From Escallonia rubra (taxonomy: Eukaryota; Streptophyta; Magnoliopsida; Escalloniales; Escalloniaceae), in NCBI GenBank assembly GCA_033065855.1, contig JAVXUO010002104.1:1-64000 (forward strand): a stretch of 64,000 bases of DNA, read 5' to 3'. This document shows, piece after piece, positions 11,790 through 23,700 of the stretch. The notes below the pieces were generated by a model. The model was given only the letters and a program-made list of their open reading frames with translations. It ran no database searches and was not told the DNA's origin. The translations under genes and the position numbers were made by a program. How positions within the stretch are numbered: position 1 is the first letter of the stretch; every line of letters begins with the position of its first letter.

Positions 11790-13164
11790 TCAACCGCGGA
11801 TGGTGTAAACGGTCTGTACCACTGCGAGGGCAAATAGGATTAAGGCAGCAATGACTGATATCAGCGCCCATGGACTACTAAAGTAGTCACGTCTTAGAGA
11901 TGCTACATGACTAGGCCATTCGCTCTTGCGGTACTTCTCCACCTCTAGCCATTGTTTCCCAAAGGTAAATTCTCCCAGAACAACTTCTTTACATATAGTG
12001 TTAAACAGACGCGTCGCATCTTCACTAGCACCCAAATAGTTCTCGAGCACTCCCGCCTCTTCAAGTACTTTCACATCTTTCTTTGTGTTTATGAGTGTGT
12101 CCATAAGAAAAGCATAGGAAGTGATGTGAAGAGGAATACTGGGCGAACATTGCTCGAACGCAATCAGGTTTCTCAAGAACGGCTCTGTTGAATCATATAA
12201 GCACAACTTTGGGATCTCAAAACTAGTTCTACCACACAACTGAAAAAACCAAGAATAGCAACGACGCAAGCAAGAGAAGCAGCAAGAAGTACTGAATTTC
12301 ACGCAAATCTGGTCACGTCCCTTACCCTCTTTAAAGTCGACTCCTGCCCTATCGAGATCAATGGCAGAATGTTTGATGATCTGATTGGTGTTTGTTTTTT
12401 CTGATGTGGTGGTATCGCAAGGCAGGTAACACTCATGTAAGAAGCCAAGAATATGAGCAGTAGTTTCAGTTATCACACGCCTTTTTTAATTCGAGGTTAA
12501 AGTTCAGCATGTTGCCAAAGAATTTAATTATCAGATCTGGAAGAGTATAAGGTTGTACCAAGCGGAACTCAAACAGTTTCTGGAGAACAAACATGGGAAT
12601 CTGGTTCTCCAGCAGTAGTAAGTCGTCTCTAACCTCGAGCAATACCAAGTCATTGCCCAAAATGGGGTCACCATTTTTGAGGTGATTTTTCGCATTCCTT
12701 TAGAGTAATTCAAGGATGAAACAACCATCAACAAGTAACATTTCAGCAAACCTTACATCATCATTAAGTTCGTGGGTTGCTGCATAGCAGGAAAGTGCAA
12801 GGGCTGCCTTCTCTAAGATCTTGTCTGTTATATCCTTTATGGTAGCATCAGCCAGTTGATTAGATTTAAGAACACGAGAAAGGAGGCTATGCGTGTAGCT
12901 TCTTTTGTGATATTCCATCTCTTTCAGGCGTTCGTCGTGCTTGTGATGATAAGGCCCGATAGAGACAATGCGAGGGGTATAAGCACTTTCCTTCAGTTGG
13001 CGAAGCCTTTGAGGGACCCTATAAATAGAGGCTTTGGAAGACGGTTGCGCGTTCCTGCGGCTGCAGTCTTCCATGATTAGAGTGACGGAACTGTAGAGCA
13101 AATGTTGACTCCCCGCTTCAGTTTCAGGATTGCTTGCCTGATAACCAGCCATGACGGGGAGCAC
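11790..13164 (-). pseudogene. DUF247 (UPF0481) family gene copy A, disabled
   Basis: It encodes almost the full length of a DUF247 protein, a plant family of unknown biochemical function ending in a C-terminal membrane helix. Visible family features in order: YRVPQRLRQL and YTPRIVSIGPYHH near the N-terminus, LLVDGCFILELL (12703-12740), LLLLENQIPMFVLQ, AGVDFKEG, STEPFLRNLIAFEQC, and the hydrophobic C-terminal helix WALISVIAALILFALAVV ahead of a short TIRG tail. Two lesions disable it relative to copy B: TAC to TAA at 12700-12702, directly after FILELL, and one extra nucleotide near 12476-12490 after the FGNMLNF motif. A TATA box (minus strand, 13234-13225) lies about 60 bp before the first ATG at 13164; a second ATG is at 13152. 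No intron is needed. Confidence 0.85.
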
Positions 13165-13224
13165 TTGTGGAATATGGCTTTGGGTAGATGAAGCTTTTAG
13201 GCAGTCCCATTGAGCTCATCCCTT

Positions 13225-13234
13225 GTATTTATAG
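13225..13234 (-). promoter_or_regulatory. TATA box of DUF247 copy A
   Basis: The minus strand reads CTATAAATAC about 60 bp upstream of the first ATG. The identical motif stands at the equivalent place before copy B (29857-29848). Confidence 0.6.
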
Positions 13235-14010
13235 CATGGATTATAGATGTGGCCGTCAGGGCAAATTTGAAATTATAAACACAAATTTGTCTACAGCACT
13301 ACTCGTATAGAAACATTTGTCGCTAATAATGTTTATAAAAAGGTAAAATTTCAGCTTTAGTTGTAGAAGATCAAATAGTTTATACGGTTAAAGCATGATA
13401 TGCATTGCTGGGCCCATTCTCTAACATGATATCAGGTTTGATTTTAGATTAATTGGTAACATGACATGGTATCAGGTTTGATAAGGTTTTGGGTTCAATT
13501 CTTCCCGTTTACATATTTAGACTTTGATGATTAGTTTCTATACGTGCTTGCATGTGACCAGATGAGATGGTAACTTGTGCCAACTTTATCAAAACAGTTG
13601 AATTTTAAACTCGAAATTTTTTTAGCCGCAACCCGATATGTAAAAAATTGCTACAACAACACTCATATTTATATGCCCAAAACACACCTAATACTAAAGA
13701 TGAAAAATCTCATGGCATTCATATTTTTCCTCATTCATTTTAATTATCTTACTTGTCACAAGTACGTACAAAGCATTGCCCCTCAAATCAACCGCAGAAT
13801 TCACGTTGCCCTCAAGTCCGACAATATCCTCCTTTCACTTGACCTGAGTAACAAGAAACGAATGAAGAAAAACAATCCGTACGTACGGTGTTCCTGCAGT
13901 GGGAACAAGGAATTGCCAAAAAAAAGGCAATGATTATTGAGCCATGCACACGGAACTACGTAAATATGTATACCAAAAAAAAAATATACCATTCGAAAGA
14001 GCAACTGCTT
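13235..14010. repeat. Duplicated upstream region of DUF247 copy A
   Basis: This is the paralog of the upstream DNA of copy B (29858-30530). Shared blocks include GATGTGGCCGTCAG just above the TATA box, GGCATTCATATTTTTCCTCATTC, and AACAAGGAATTGCC followed by GGCAATGATTATTGAGCCATGC. It shows that promoters as well as coding regions were duplicated. No open frame here is convincing. Confidence 0.65.
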
Positions 14011-14159
14011 TGTCGGTCTTGGAACCTAGCTTTCTCTGCTTGTGCCTGTCCTTGCAAGTGATTAGGGTTCGATTTTTCCAGTCCGGTGCTGTAATTGATC
14101 TACTTAGTAATGATAAAGAAATGAGGGCCCCTTGACAGAAGAACAGTCTGAATCACTTG

Positions 14160-14375
14160 GCCAGTGCAAAAGGAATTATGGCAGTTTTGGCCGATATGAG
14201 CATCCAAAGGACTACTAAAAGATCGAATCATTTCTCAGCGATGCTAAATGGCTAGACCAGTTACTGCTGCATTACGCCACCACCTTCAGCTACTCCATCA
14301 AAGATATACTCTCCAAAAGAACTTTGTTACGGAGAGTGTGAAACACACGCATGGTACCTTCACCGGCTCCTAAGA
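14160..14375 (-). pseudogene. DUF247 relic copy D, C-terminal portion
   Basis: Nucleotide alignment with the 3' half of copies A and B is clear but eroded. On the plus strand it runs GGCAGTTTTGGCCGATATGAGC, then GGACTACTAAAAG, then GATGCTAAATGGCTAGACCA, then TCCAAAAGAACTTTGTTACG. These correspond to the membrane helix, the RRDYFSS-like stretch, SEWPSH and KEVVLGE of the intact gene. The frame is destroyed. It stops at about 14375 where a MITE and a hAT element intervene, and the next DUF247-like piece appears at about 15930. Confidence 0.65.
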
Positions 14376-14377
14376 AA

Positions 14378-14577
14378 GAAAAAAATTTGCCGCTATCCGA
14401 ATTAAAGAATCTTCCTCCTACCTTATTATAGGGACAATTAATAATCACTATAAATTTTTATTGACTTTTATTTTGTGACGTTTATTAAAAAACACTGTTA
14501 AGAATTGTCATTTAGCGACTATCATTGTCACTATATATGGGTTGGAGAAAGATGCCTACAACATGATAGTAGCCAAA
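14378..14577. repeat. Foldback MITE-like element (family M, copy 2)
   Basis: The left end, TTGCCGCTATCCGAATTAAA followed by GAATCTTCCTCC, and the right end, read inverted as TTGGCTACTATCATG then GTAGGCATCTTTCTCC, are recognisable inverted relatives. The left end also matches the inverted right end of the copy at about 31400. It interrupts the DUF247 relic D. Confidence 0.45.
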
Positions 14578-14629
14578 ATATATTCTCAAGAAAATAAGGA
14601 TCATTTATTGTACAACATCTCTGCTTATC

Positions 14630-15482
14630 TAAGGATGGCAATTGGGCGGGTCGGATGCGGATCTTATGAAATCCGTACCCCCCCAGTAGCCCTAAAACCC
14701 CATTCTGCCCCGCCTCGCCCCGCCCCGCCCGCGGGTCAAACGAAGGCAATACCATACCCGATCCTAAGCTACCTAAAAAAAACCAGCCCCGCCCTATTCG
14801 CCGCGATCTTCTTTGTAGCAAATTCAGCATATTCACCATTTCTACCCATCACTCCACCGATTACCGAATTGAAAGAGCAAATCCAGCATCAACAAAATTA
14901 AAAAATGGAAGAAAGAACTAATTTCATCCCTTTTGACCGAATTTGCGATATACATTAGTAGATTACTTTTCCGCGGTTTCCCTGAGATGGTGAAGAGCAG
15001 TGCATCAAAGGCACTGCTAGATTATAGAAATCCAGATCTAGTCTTCTCGGATCTTCTGTGGCCAATTAACTCGATCGAGAGAGATGCAATGATGACGGTG
15101 GAGGCGGCGATAACACTTGACAGTGGCAGTAACACTTGACTGTGGACGTGGTGATGACGGTGGAGGTGGTGGTGATGGTTTAGGTCGAGGTGGAGGTTGA
15201 GGTTGAGGTGGAGGTGGAGGTGGACGGACAGTGGAGGTGGTGTGTAATGATGATTGGTCGAGGCGGAGGTGGACCGATAGTGGAGATGGTGGTAATGTAC
15301 GGTAGCTGGTCGTCGTGGAGGTGGACGCTTTTGGTCAACCGTTAGGTGGTGGTGACGGAGGTGGGTGATTGATTAGGTGGTGATCAGTGGAGGTTGTTTG
15401 TGGTCGTGCTACTGGAGAATAAGGAGGTACGACGGTCGGCAGAAGAAGAAAGGATTAAAGGAATGGTAGGGTTTGATGATAA

Positions 15483-15541
<59 letters not shown>

Positions 15542-15784
15542 TTAAGATGGATGACTCAAATTAATTGATGCATATGGTAAGTAAACCGGGGCGGATGCGG
15601 GTCACGGGTCGGGTCAGATACTGGGGCGGGTTGGACAGAATACCATACCCGACCCTACCCCGCTGCGGGTTTTTAAATAAAATACTATACCCGCCTCACG
15701 ACTCGGTCAAAGTCAAAATAACCCTCTCTTACTGGGCCGGAGTGGGGAGGAGATCCACAGGTTCCGACTTTTTTGCCATTCCTA
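14630..15784. mobile_element. Non-autonomous hAT element with perfect 8-bp TSD
   Basis: The ends are TAAGGATGGCAA (14630) and, inverted, TAGGAATGGCAA (15784). They are flanked by a perfect 8-bp direct repeat TGCTTATC (14622-14629 and 15785-15792), diagnostic of hAT insertion. Subterminal regions are rich in GGGCGGGTC and GACCC(T/G)-type motifs (14645-14760 and 15585-15700), typical of hAT transposase-binding clusters. The centre contains a GGTGGAGGTGG-type minisatellite (about 15095-15420) and a TA microsatellite (about 15484-15539). There is no transposase. Confidence 0.85.
15484..15539. repeat. TA dinucleotide microsatellite
   Basis: An uninterrupted TA run of about 55 bp inside the hAT element. 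Length is likely polymorphic. Confidence 0.95.
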
Positions 15785-16518
15785 TGCTTATCGTAGCTTT
15801 AGTGACAAAAGATTATTAGTAAAAATATTTTGTTCCCATCGCTTCAATTACTATTGACAATCTTTTGTCTCTAAAATACATTCAGCAACATTTTCCATTA
15901 CCACAGACAAAATGGCAGATGATCTTGATCCCTTTTTTCAAGCACTTCAAACTGCCCTTCGCGCTTAATGAGTGTATTTATGAGAGCGGCCAATGTTTTG
16001 ATGCGACGCTGATTACGAGAGCAGCGGAGCTGATATGCAGGCTTAAGTAGCAAAATTTCCCCATTGGAGCTGATGTATATGGAACAAAAAATTTTACCTC
16101 AGAATATATGAAAAGGCAGTGGAGCTGGTACGCGGGCTTAAACAGCAAAATGTCCACATTGTGCTGGTGACTGGCTGCCTTGACTTCCCAGTTGCACCCC
16201 TTCCGCAAGAAGTTAGGTCAGGAAGGCTCATCTATCGATACCAATTAAGACATTTCAATCTTTCTTGTGGTTTATTAACCCATTTGTTCAGGCTGGTATT
16301 TCAGACTTGGTATATGCAAGTAAGCTTGTTGAAAAAAATGACTGATATTACAGGGGCGCAAGTCAGGTAAGAGAAATTTTGCACAAGTCATGCTAGGGAG
16401 CATGACTCAAGCCTTTTGGCAGCTTAGAATTGGGGTCCGGATTTCTGATTTTTCTGATGCATGAGAGTCTCAAGTGACTGAGATTGAGGTCTGAAACAAA
16501 GATTCATTCACAACTTGA
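15777..16518. repeat. 742-bp tandem duplication, copy 1
   Basis: This segment recurs directly downstream at 16519-17259 with only about ten differences. Its first 8 bp (CATTCCTA, 15777-15784) are the last bases of the hAT element. It contains a short DUF247-like relic (about 15933-15990), two related copies of a stretch with GCGGAGCTGATATGCAGGC or GTGGAGCTGGTACGCGGGC, and an exon-like block at about 16290-16367. Confidence 0.9.
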
Positions 16519-17259
16519 CATTCCTATGCTTATCGTAGCTTTAGTGACAAAAGATTATTAGTAAAAATATTTTGTTCCCATCGCTTCAATTACTATTGAC
16601 AATCTTTTGTCTCTAAAATACATTCAGCAACATTTTCCATTACCACAGACGATATAGCAGATGATCTTGATCCCTTTTTTCAAGCACTTCAAACTGCCCT
16701 TCGCGCTTAATGAGTGTATTTATGAGAGCGGCCAATGTTTTGATGCGACGCTGATTACGAGAGCAGCGGAGCTGATATGCAGGCTTAAGTAGCAAAATTT
16801 CCCCATTGGAGCTGATGTATATGGAACAAAAAATTTTACCTCAGAATATATGAAAAGGCAGTGGAGCTGGTACGCGGGCTTAAACAGCAAAATGTCCACA
16901 TTGTGCTGGTGACTGGCTGCCTTGACTTCCCAGTTGCACCCCTTCCGCAAGAAGTTAGGTCAGGAAGGCTCATCTATCGATACCAATTAAGACATTTCAA
17001 TCTTTCTTCTCGTTTGTTAACCCATTTGTTCAGGCTGGTATTTCAGACTTGGTATATGCAAGTAAGCTTGCTGAAAAAATGACTGATATTACAGGGGCGC
17101 AAGTCAGGTAAGAGAAATTTTGCACAAGTCATGCTAGGGAGCATGACTCAAGCCTTTTGGCAGCTTAGAATTGGGGTCCGGATTTCTGATTTTTCTGATG
17201 CATGAGAGTCTCAAGTGACTGAGATTGAGGTCTGAAACAAAGATTCATACACAACTTGA
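16519..17259. repeat. 742-bp tandem duplication, copy 2
   Basis: Second copy of the unit at 15777-16518. It differs at a handful of positions and is one base shorter in an A-run near 17077. The junction between copies reads ACTTGACATTCCTATGC. The outer end of copy 2 reads ACTTGACATGCCTATTGG, which is the ancestral continuation also seen in unit A at 2128. Confidence 0.9.
17033..17108 (+). other. Exon-like block of an unidentified gene, present three times
   Basis: A 76-nt segment lies between a good acceptor (TTTGTTCAG, ending at 17032) and a good donor (GTAAGA, from 17109). Read from its first base it is open and gives AGISDLVYASKLAEK, then MTDITGAQVR. The same block occurs at about 16290-16367 and, as its 3' part only, at about 1222-1255. 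A further open stretch upstream (about 16850-16970) includes AVELVRGLKQQNVHIVLVTG. I do not recognise the parent gene. No other exons are visible, so these are duplicated fragments. Confidence 0.4.
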
Positions 17260-17881
17260 CATGCCTATTGGAAATTTAGAAATTAACCATTTCTAAAGCT
17301 TGAATACAACTTCATACAGGTCAATATTATTTACTCAATATTCACATCGATCACATAATGATGCTATGTAGGTCGGAATGCCTTCGTTAATCTGGACAAA
17401 CCGGTTGAATGGCATAGCTGCAACAAGAGCTTTTGCCTATAATCGCAATCAAGCTCAAAAAGAGAACAATTTCCTGTTGGCTTTAGTTTCCTTCCCTCCA
17501 TATTTGAAGTATGGCCCAAACCAATCTTACTGTAATGGATGGAATACGTGCAGTGTTTGGACAGAAACAAAGACTGTGATCCTTTCATAAGGATTTCCTT
17601 TACAATCACAGGTACAAAATCGTATATATTGTCTCTTCAGTCCTCACACACAATTGAAAACTTGTACCCCGGACACCGAAGCACAGCAAAAGGAAGCAAT
17701 ACTCCCAATACAAACACAGACACCCACACGCGCGCGCACACACACACCCCTCGCTGAATGAGAAAATCGGACCCAGCCCAAAACAAGGCGAAAGCGAATA
17801 GAAAAGCAATAAGCAAACCTTACAAAGCGTAGTGATCATACACACGAGTAGGCATATTTGTAGGAGTTAACATGCAGGCGA
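17260..17881. repeat. Duplicated 3' flank of DUF247 copy B
   Basis: Counterpart of 2128-2330 plus 11220-11789 of unit A but without the Helitrons, so it supplies the pre-insertion sequence (CAGGTCAATATTATTTACTC then ACATCGATCACATAATGATG). It includes a CG/CA-rich run at 17715-17750. No gene is supported. Confidence 0.65.
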
Positions 17882-18925
17882 TCAACCGGCGCGGACGGTG
17901 TAAACAGTGTGTAGCACTGTGAGGGCAAAAAGGATTAAGGCAGCAAAGACTGATATCAGCGCCGATGGACTACTAAAGTAGTCACGTCTCAGAGATGCTA
18001 AATGACTAGGCCATTCGCTATTGCAGTACTCCTCCACGTCATGCCATTGTTTCCAAAAGGTAAATTCTCCCAGAACAACTTCTTTACATATAGTGTTAAA
18101 CAGACGCGTGGCATCTTCACTAGCACCCAAATGGTTCTCGAGCTCTCCTGCCTTTTCAAGCACTTCAACATCATCCTTTGTGTTTATGAGTGTGTCCATG
18201 AGAAACGCATAGGACGTGATGTGACGAAAAATACTGGGTGAACATTGCTCGAACGCAATCAGGTTTCTCAAGAACGGCTCTGTTGAGTCGTATATGCACA
18301 ACTTTGGGATCTCAAAACTAGTTCTACCAAACAACTGAAAAAACCAAGAATAGCAACAACGACGCAAGCAAGAGAAGCGGCAAGAAGTACTGAAATTCAC
18401 GCAAATCTGGTCACGTCCCTTACCCTCTTTAAAGTCCACTCCTGCCCTATCGAGATCAACGGCAGAATGTTTGATGATCTGATTGGTGTTTTGTGCTGCG
18501 GTATCACAAGGCAGGTAGCAGTCATGTAAGAGGCCAAGAATATGAGCAGCAGTTTCTGGCATGACAACCTTCCGTATTTTGAGCTTAAAGTTCAGCATGT
18601 TGCCAAAGAAACTAATTATCAGATCAAAAAGAGGATAAGGCTGTACCAAGCTTAAGTCAAACAATGTCTGGAGAACGAACATGGGAATCTGGTTCTCCAG
18701 TAGTAGTAAGTCGTGTCTAACGTCGAGGAATACCAAAGTATTGCCCAAGATAGGGTCAACATTTTGGGGGTGATCAGCCTTTTGTTTCCTGTATAGTAAT
18801 TCAAGAATGAAACAACCATCAACAAGCAACATTTCAGCAAACCTGACATCATCATTAAGTTCGTGGGCTGCTGCATAGCAGGAACGTGCATCGGCTGCCT
18901 TCTCTAAGATCATGTTTGTTATTTC
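17882..18925 (-). pseudogene. DUF247 gene copy B, C-terminal part, split by a retrotransposon
   Basis: This open frame continues the N-terminal part at 29784-29471. The two are separated only by the Tat element and its duplicated ATTTC target. Leaving out one copy of the duplication, the frame is continuous for 450 codons; the Met at 18913 is codon 108 and not a real start. Landmarks: [68 protein letters not shown], then the C-terminal membrane helix (ALISVFAALILFALTVL) and a short tail ending VRAG. Apart from the insertion I find no stop or frameshift, unlike copy A, so the gene may have worked until the element landed. The function of DUF247 proteins is unknown in general; two grass members are linked to self-incompatibility loci. 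Confidence 0.9.
18921..18925. repeat. Target-site duplication of the Tat element, left copy
   Basis: ATTTC, identical to 29471-29475 on the other side of the element. DUF247 coding sequence lies immediately outside both copies. Confidence 0.9.
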
Positions 18926-19368
18926 TGATATAACCGAAAATATCCCTCCAATCTACAAGCGACACGTGGCAGGTGTAGTGCGTGGCCCATGCCGGCTCAA
19001 TGCTGATATGGCACTTACCATATCAGTCACCAGACAGAATCCTAAAGGAAGTCTAACTCTACCAACAAAGATCAATATAGGATCCTCCAGGATCCTAGTG
19101 AGATTCGGATTAGAGTTGATTGAAGTCCAATTCTAAACGGATTCCTCTTACTACTACTATATAAAGGGGGTCAAGCCCCCCAGGTAAGCCTAAGTTCACA
19201 CATATACACATTGTGCAATATTGCTATTCAGAGTTCTACCTTGTTAGCCTTCTCTGACTTAAGCATCGGAGCGTTTCCCCGCCGGAACCCCACCCGGCGG
19301 TCATTCCGTGTTCTCTTTTGCAGGCCTGAATTCTGATACTGTTCCCGATCCAGTTTCTAGCTGCAACA
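18926..19368 (+). repeat. 5' LTR of the Tat element
   Basis: 443 bp, TG...CA, nearly identical to 29028-29470. It contains a TATA box (CTATATAAAGGGGG, about 19157-19170) followed by a small GGGGGTCAAGCCCCCC stem, probably close to the transcription start. Confidence 0.95.
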
Positions 19369-19371
19369 GAT

Positions 19372-19389
19372 TGGCGCCATCCGTGGGAC
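19372..19389 (+). promoter_or_regulatory. Primer-binding site of the Tat element
   Basis: TGGCGCCATCCGTGGGAC begins three bases after the 5' LTR, with the leading TGG expected for pairing with the CCA end of a tRNA. I do not assign the tRNA species. Confidence 0.65.
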
Positions 19390-19402
19390 CCCTACAGGGA
19401 AC

Positions 19403-20678
19403 ATGGCTAATCATTCTTCTTCCGATGACTCTTCACAGAATCATCCCCAGAACCGTCATGCGCGAACTAGCGGCTCTCGTCAACCAGGTCGTTCTCATGA
19501 CCGACAATCGACCCCTTCACACCGTCATCGCGCCAGTTCTTCTGAAGATGTTTACGTCAACGTAACATCTGCTACTCCCGAAGCAGAAACTAGACCTCGG
19601 AGAAATCGATCTCCAACGCCTACTCTGAAGAACGGTGACCTCCGCCATCATCTAAACCGTCAGCTATTCAAAACACCAAATGACAACCTCATAAAGGAAA
19701 TCCATGAACTGAAGGATGTTGTAAATACTCTTCAGCGAAAACTCGACGTAGCGATGGCTCCACCGTCAACTCACCATTCTCATCTTAACCCAAGCGACCT
19801 TCGTCTTCATCTCACCTCCAGATCAAGCTACGGCCGCGAATACAGATCAACGGCCGATCCAACTTATTATCCAATAGAGAAGAACGGAGATCACATGACC
19901 TGGAGTGGATCATGCTATCGACGAGACCCATCAGTCGAAGGCAGTACCAACCCCTCCCCCAAACAGGACACCAGAGCTGAAACCCAGAAAAAGATCTGTA
20001 CCCAGAAAAAGAACGCCTGAGTTTCGTTCTCGAGAACGAGACTCTTGGAAGGTGATCCCTAGATATAACTCCCCAGATCAATCTGCGCTGAGAGGAAAAT
20101 CTGGATATCCATTATCCGAAACCATTGAAAAGGCAAAGCTACCGCCCAATTTTCGCATGCCTCAATGTGACCTCTACGACGGAGTAGGAGATCCAGGAGA
20201 ACATGTTTACCAGTTTCAAACGAACATGTTACTCCTCCAGGTTTCAGATGCTGTCATGTGCAGAGCCTTTCCTACTACTCTGAGAAAAGCTGCACATGCA
20301 TGGTTCAAGTCTCTACAACCAAGATCCATCTACTCATTCAGCCAATTATCGGATCTCTTTCAAAAACACTTTGTAAGCAGTCGCTCTCGAAGAAAAAACT
20401 CGGCGAGTCTTCTAAACATCGTGCAGGAGAAAAACGAATCTTTGGCATGCTTCGTCGGACGATTCAACGTAGCTACTTTGGAAATCAATAACTTAGACGA
20501 ATCCGTGAAGCACAATGCCTTCCTCCGAGGCATCCGACCAACATCCAAGTTTGCATTCTCTGTAAACAAAAGTCCTCCAGGTAATATGAAAGCCCTTCTC
20601 GAGAAAGCCAACAAATATATTCAGGCTGAAGAATACCTGGAAACACACAAAGAACGACATGGAGAAAAGAAGAAATGA
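19403..20678 (+). pseudogene. Tat element gag, frameshifted
   Basis: The start ATG at 19403 is 35 bp after the 5' LTR. The first frame runs to 20020 and is hydrophilic, rich in Ser, His and Arg. Between about 19960 and 20020 the meaningful frame shifts. The second frame, to 20678, carries the retrotransposon gag core: LPPNFRMPQCDLYDGVGDP, then AFPTTLRKAAHAWFKSLQP, then FSQLSDLFQKHF and SLACFVGRFNVATLEI. It ends in KERHGEKKK and a TGA (20676-20678). The codons after this TGA remain open in the same frame into pol, so the TGA is probably a CGA to TGA change rather than the natural end. Gag forms the virus-like particle in the cytoplasm. Confidence 0.88.
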
Positions 20679-20753
20679 TCTCGAGAGATAACTCTCCAAG
20701 GAGGCAAGCCAGCAAAGCAACCTAAGCGCGATGATCGATGTCCAAAAGACCGA

Positions 20754-23700
20754 TTGGCTTGGGAAAACATGACACCCCTTAATGCAAAACCATCGCAAAT
20801 TCTCCACGAGATCAAAGACAAAAAAACTCTCCAGTGGCCAGACAAAATGAGATCCCGAACAAATACAAGGAACAAAGATTTATGGTGTCACTTTCACAAC
20901 GATCATGGTCACACAACTGATAATTGCGGGACGCTTAAACGAGAAATTGAGGCCCTTATCAAGCGTGGCCAGTTGAGAAAATTTGTAACTCCTAGAGAAG
21001 AAAGACAACAGACACCTCCGGCCATGGAGGAAAGAGAAGATCGAGAAGAGAATGCAGGTACGATCAATACCAAAACTAGGGGATTAGCAGCAGGAGGTCA
21101 GACAGGACAGGCTCGAAAAGCATACGCCAGAGAAGTGTGCATAACGAGTCAGCCCCCGAATAAGAAACAGAAGACAGTACCCGTAGCGGTGATCACCTTT
21201 TCCGATGAAGATTCAAGGGGTATAAAAACCCCCCATGACGATCCATTAGTCATCACAATGAAGGCTGGGAATTTTGATGTAAAACGTGTTCTGATTGACA
21301 ATGGAAGCTCCGCCGATGTCTTATTTTATGATGCATTTCAGAAAATGAACATTCCAGCGAACCGTCTCCGAAAGATGGATGCACCGTTGTATGGATTCTC
21401 CAATCATCCAGTCGCGGTCGAAGGTATCATTGCACTCTCAGTTGCGATTGGCACACCTCTGGCACAAGCCAACTTCATGCTTGATTTTGTGGTGGTAAAG
21501 GTCCCCTCAGCGTACAACGCCATATTGGGACGGCCAGCACTCAATCAATTACAGGCAGTATTGTCAACCTACCACCTCAAGATGAAGTTCCCCACAGAAC
21601 AAGGGATTGGAGAGGTGAAAGGAGACCAAACTACAGCTCGTCAATGCTATGTGACTTCATGCCGATCAAAGAACAAGGAAGCACTCATTATCGAAGACCT
21701 CCGGGAAGATACAAAGATGCAAAAAGGAGAACTAGTCGAAGATATTATTAGCATCGAACTACATCCCGGAGAAGAAAACAAAACAGTTCAGATAGGTTCG
21801 AATCTTAAGAAAAACACCAGACTCGAGTTGGTGAACCTATTGAGAACCTATGCGGATATATTTGCATGGACAGCTGCAGACATGCCTGGAATTGATCCTG
21901 AAGTCATTACCCATAGGCTGAATGTTGATCCATCCAAAAAACTCGTCAAGCAGAAGAAGAGGACTTTTGCGCCAGAAAGACAGGAAAAAATTGAAGAAGA
22001 GGTAGATAAGCTCCAAACTGCCAACTTCATTGAAGAAATCCAATACCCAGATTGGATCGCAAACGTAGTCATGGTTCCTAAGACATGCGACAGATGGCGA
22101 ATATGTATCGATTATACAGACCTCAACAAAGCATGCCAGAAAGACAGCTACCCGCTCCCAAGAATAGATCTTCTTATCGACGCCACTTCGGGCCATGAAC
22201 TGCTTAGTTTCATGGATGCATACTCTGGTTATAACCAGATTATGATGCACAAGGACGATGTCTCCAAAACCTCATTCATCACAGAAAGTGGGTTATACTG
22301 CTATAAAGTGATGCCCTTTGGACTCAAGAACGTCGGGGCAACCTACCAGCGTCTGGTGAACATGATCTTTCGGGATTTGATCGGAAAAAACATGGAAGTT
22401 TATGTCGATGACATGCTCGTCAAAATCATAAAGCCAGAATTCCACGTCAAAGACTTGAAAGAGACTTTCGACATCCTTCGAAAGTATCAAATGAAGCTGA
22501 ATCCACTCAAATGCGCTTTCGGAGTCGCATCAGGAAAATTTTTGGGGTTCATAGTTTCTCAACGAGGGATTGAGGCTAACCCAGAAAAGATCAAGGCTAT
22601 TCAAACCATGACGCCCCCAAAAACAATCAAGCAAGTACAAGAGTTAACGGGAAGAGTTGCAGCCTTGGGAAGGTTCATGACTCGATCAGCTGAGCGGTGC
22701 TTGCCATTCTTCAAAGCCATCAGAAAAGCAAAAAGTTTCGCTTGGACAGATGATTGCCAAGAGTCGTTTGAAGAACTCAAAACATATTTGAGTTCCCCGC
22801 CCCTACTTTCAAAACCACTTCCCGGCGAAAATTTATTTCTATACCTATCAGTCACTAACGTCGTAGTCAGTACCGTTTTAATCAGAGAAGAAGATGGAAT
22901 TCAGAAACCCATCTATTACATTAGCAAAGTCTTACAAGATGTAGAGACAAGGTATCCAAAGATTGACAAGATCGCACTAGCCCTTATCATATCAGCTAGG
23001 CGTCTTCGACCATATTTCCAGTCTCATACCATTATCGTACTGACAGACCAACCACTTAGAAAGGTATTGCTGAGCCCCGAGGCTTCAGGAAGACTAGTCA
23101 ATTGGTCCGTAGAGTTGGGGGAATTCGACATCCAATATAATCCTCGCACTGCAATTAAAGCTCAAGCCTTAGCAGACTTTATTGTCGAGTGTACATTACC
23201 CGAAGACCCTCCTCAACTAATAATTTCGGAGGTTCCAGACCCTTGGGATCTCTATGTCGACGGTTCTTCAGCTATTGGCAGCAGTGGAGCCGGAATTATT
23301 CTTATAAGTCCAGAAGGATTTACTATTGAATACGCGCTTCGCTTTGGATTCCAAGCCTCAAATAACGAAGCAGAATATGAGGCCCTTCTTGCAGGGATAC
23401 GGCTAGCACAAGCCTTAAAAGTGGACTCACTATCAGTTTATAGTGATTCCCAACTGGTGGTCAATCACGTCTTGGGAGATTACAAGGCCAGAGACGAAAG
23501 AATGGCTCAGTACCTGGACTTAGTTAAAACCTCAGCAGTGAAGTTTCAAAACTTCACCATTCGCCAGATCCCCCGGGATCAAAATACTCAGGCAGATACA
23601 TTATCAAGGCTTACTTCTACTGAAGAAACCAATGTCCAAAAACCGGTATACCTTGAATTCCTATTAGATCACAGTATCGGTTCTCAAGTTGACATTAAAA

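Noticed and set aside
16119-17082. Duplicated 73-83-codon ORFs that look like a conserved gene pair
   Set aside because: They are identical because of the 742-bp tandem duplication. The open parts are exon-like fragments only, reported as such.
18913-18913. Start of DUF247 copy B at this Met
   Set aside because: The ATG is internal; the real N-terminus lies beyond the retrotransposon at 29784, where promoter and start match copy A.
21837-22250. Long minus-strand ORF opposite the Tat reverse transcriptase
   Set aside because: Shadow of the RT coding frame; no domain and no promoter.
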